NCBI GenBank assembly: GCA_022843945.1
Contig: JALHMR010000002.1
Span: forward strand, 198,073-262,072
Origin: Rhodospirillaceae bacterium
GTDB taxonomy: Bacteria > Pseudomonadota > Alphaproteobacteria > CACIAM-22H2
DNA: 64,000 bases
Direction: 5' to 3'
Each line of letters starts with the position of its first letter. Position 1 is the stretch's first letter. A program made the translations under genes and the position numbers. Shown one piece after another: positions 62,847 to 64,000 of the stretch. The notes beneath the pieces are model-generated. The model worked only from the letters and a program-made list of their open reading frames with translations. It was not told where the DNA came from and did no database searches.

Positions 62847-63104
62847 TTGGACGCGAGAAACGCGCCTGATCCGGGCAAAATCAGCGGGCATGCCGAATTC
62901 TACCGGGAGGAAGCCGCGCGCCTGCGTCTGGTGGCCGCCACCTCCGGGTTCGGCGACCTGCGGCTGGATTTCCTGAAGATGGCCGATCAATACGAGATCC
63001 TCGCGCGCCAGGCCGAGGTGAACGTGCTTCTGTCCACCGCCGGCTGGCCCAGCCCCGGCGATCCGCAAAACGACGGCGCCGCGTCTCTCCCGCGGCACCG
63101 TTAA
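62847..63104 (+). CDS. Small conserved-looking helical protein
   Basis: An 85-residue protein from TTG 62847, with GGGGAG 8 bases upstream and no in-frame ATG. HAEFYREEAARLRLVAATSG and LRLDFLKMADQYEILARQAE form two amphipathic helices. Proteins with this HAEFYR-EAARLR pattern are common in alphaproteobacteria and have no known function. It stands alone between the dehydrogenase and a GC-rich palindromic region. Confidence 0.65.
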   Translation: MDARNAPDPGKISGHAEFYREEAARLRLVAATSGFGDLRLDFLKMADQYEILARQAEVNVLLSTAGWPSPGDPQNDGAASLPRHR

Positions 63105-63505
63105 AAGTCACCCCCGCGCCGTCCCTACGGCCGCGCCGCCCGCCTCGTCGCACCCCACCGACGCGGGAGAACCGGCGGGCCCAGGAACGGCGCGGGGGTG
63201 ACGCTCAGCGCAACCTTCCGAGGTTGCGCGAAATGCGCCGCAGTGTCCGCGAAACGCGAAGCCCGCGAAACGCAAAGCGTTTGCGCGTATTGCGCAGCAA
63301 ACACGTGAGGCGCTCCGGATTACAAATGGCGCGCGAAGCGCGCACGTGTCATCAGGAAACGCCTCTCGCGCATCCTGCGGATGCGCTGCCGGCTCTGTAC
63401 GCGCAAACGCTTCGCGTTTCGCTGGAACCGCCGCGCTTCGCGGACCGTTTTCTGTCATCGCCATTCAGGCCCGCGAAGGCCAAGTCCGGAAAGGAAGAGT
63501 GCGTG
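63105..63505. other. Non-coding region rich in palindromes
   Basis: About 400 bases without a supported gene. Its central 200 bases form the large inverted repeat described separately. The last 60 bases lead into the small protein gene and carry its ribosome site (GGAAGGAAG). Confidence 0.55.
63245..63445. repeat. Imperfect palindrome of about 200 bases
   Basis: Outer ends GTCCGCGAA and TTCGCGGAC are exact complements. Inner arms of 25 bases (63265-63289 and 63399-63423) match at 24 positions. Deeper in are ACACGTG / CACGTGT (63301-63307 and 63343-63349) and a central GCGCGCGAAGCGCGC hairpin at 63329-63343. The whole can fold into one long branched hairpin. No transposase is present. Confidence 0.7.
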
Positions 63506-63862
63506 ATGACGCTCCAGAACGATCTGCTCGCGATGGAAAAGAAATTCTGGTCCGGCGACGCCGGCTTCTATCGCCAGAACCTCGACGACGAATGCCTGAC
63601 CGTGTTCACCAGGATGGCCGGCGTGCAGAAGAAGGAGGCGATCGCCGAGATGATCGACGGCGACAGCCAGCGCTGGCAGGACGTGACGCTCGATCAGAAG
63701 GGCCTGGTCGAGCCGACGCGCGACACGGCGATTCTCAGCTACGAGGCCAAGGCGCGGCGCGCCAACGGCGAGCACTATCATGCGCTGGTCAGCAGCGCCT
63801 ACGTGCGGCGCAACGGCGCCTGGAAGCTCGCCTTCCATCAGCAGACGCCGCTGCCGAACTGA
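63506..63862 (+). CDS. SnoaL/DUF4440-like small protein
   Basis: A 118-residue protein of the NTF2 fold type. LLAMEKKFWSGDAGFYRQNLDDEC, then AIAEMIDGDSQRWQDV and the C-terminal SAYVRRNGAWKLAFHQQTPL follow the pattern of DUF4440 proteins (strand with NGxWKLxxHQxT). Start ATG 63506 is preceded by GTG 63503; either fits AGGAAG upstream. Members are often enzymes of unknown use or binding proteins. No operon partner is visible. Confidence 0.72.
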   Translation: MTLQNDLLAMEKKFWSGDAGFYRQNLDDECLTVFTRMAGVQKKEAIAEMIDGDSQRWQDVTLDQKGLVEPTRDTAILSYEAKARRANGEHYHALVSSAYVRRNGAWKLAFHQQTPLPN

Positions 63863-63952
63863 GCCTGCGGCCACACGGCGGCCGAATTATCGGTGGAGCC
63901 CGGTTGCCTTGGCCGTGCTACGATAGGACTTAAACCGATGAAAGGCGCCGCG

Positions 63953-64000
63953 ATGGCCGACAAGGTCCCGGAATGGAAGCAGATCAGCGATCAGCAGCAC
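63953..64000 (+). CDS. Start of an unidentified gene, cut by the window end
   Basis: An open frame runs from ATG 63953 (MADKVPEWKQISDQQH) to the last base, with AAAGG 7 bases upstream. An upstream in-frame ATG at 63938 would add MKGAA. Too little is visible to name a family. Confidence 0.4.
   Translation, partial: MADKVPEWKQISDQQH

Noticed and set aside
63205-63445. CRISPR-like repetition of GCGAAACGC words
   Set aside because: The words are inverted parts of one palindrome with no regular spacer length and no cas genes.

Overview
The window is GC-rich (roughly two-thirds G+C), densely packed and free of insertion sequences, phage genes, tRNA, rRNA or CRISPR arrays that I can recognise. The gene content points to an alphaproteobacterium: a joined urt-ure urea cluster, several tripartite tricarboxylate (TTT) and TAXI-TRAP receptors, acyl-CoA and aromatic-acid catabolism, and the GTCACCCCGG...CCGGGGTGAC type of intergenic palindrome. 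This is inferred from gene families, not from a phylogenetic marker. The genus is not determined.

Left part (1-14.7 kb): the 3' end of a catabolic operon on the plus strand with overlapping genes. It carries an enol-lactone hydrolase (pcaD-like, cut by the window edge), a carboxymuconolactone decarboxylase (pcaC-like), a TTT receptor and a 2-pyrone-4,6-dicarboxylate hydrolase (ligI). A DUF1932 dehydrogenase, an IlvD/Edd dehydratase and a lone livF follow, with a FlK-type thioesterase on the other strand. Next are two small lipoproteins. A TAXI-TRAP transporter is divergent from an IclR regulator, with a perfect 10-3-10 inverted repeat between them. An acyl-CoA dehydrogenase and an acyl-CoA ligase close this part.

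Urea island (14.8-25.8 kb): urtABCDE (urea ABC transporter) followed by ureDABCEFG (nickel urease and its maturation factors). A good sigma-54 type -24/-12 element stands in front of urtA, as expected for nitrogen control. A terminator-like hairpin lies between urtA and urtB.

Exopolysaccharide island (26-39.1 kb): a pyruvyl transferase, three GT2 glycosyltransferases, a Wzz/BY-kinase fusion, an ExoY-type initiating phosphoglycosyltransferase, a GT4 enzyme, a Wzy-like polymerase, a Wza-like export lipoprotein and an outer-membrane beta-barrel. A previously uncalled 54-residue membrane peptide sits inside it on the opposite strand. No Wzx flippase was found.

Signalling operon (39.8-44.1 kb): a response regulator, a sensor kinase with almost no periplasmic loop, a PqqD-HPr-kinase-like fusion and a nucleotidyltransferase-like protein, with junctions of 1, 35 and -4 bases. 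This is the least explained unit of the window and the best candidate for an undescribed system. Two small envelope-stress type membrane proteins follow on the minus strand.

Right part (45-64 kb): a catabolic region of unknown substrate. It has an opine-type dehydrogenase, a 3-hydroxyacyl-CoA dehydrogenase, a two-domain VOC protein, an orphan LivK-type receptor, an Ldh2-type dehydrogenase and three Gfo/Idh/MocA oxidoreductases. It also has a TTT transporter whose receptor gene is frameshifted, an ACMSD-like amidohydrolase, a PuuE-like deacetylase, an LLM flavin oxidoreductase, a TetR regulator, a GlcG/HbpS protein and a 3-hydroxyisobutyrate dehydrogenase-like enzyme. Five copies of an AT-rich dyad (7-4-7, about WTTRATC-N4-GATAAAT) lie before these units, including the TetR/GlcG promoter region. 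They suggest one TetR regulon covering 48-62 kb. The window ends with two small proteins, a 200-base imperfect palindrome and the first codons of another gene.
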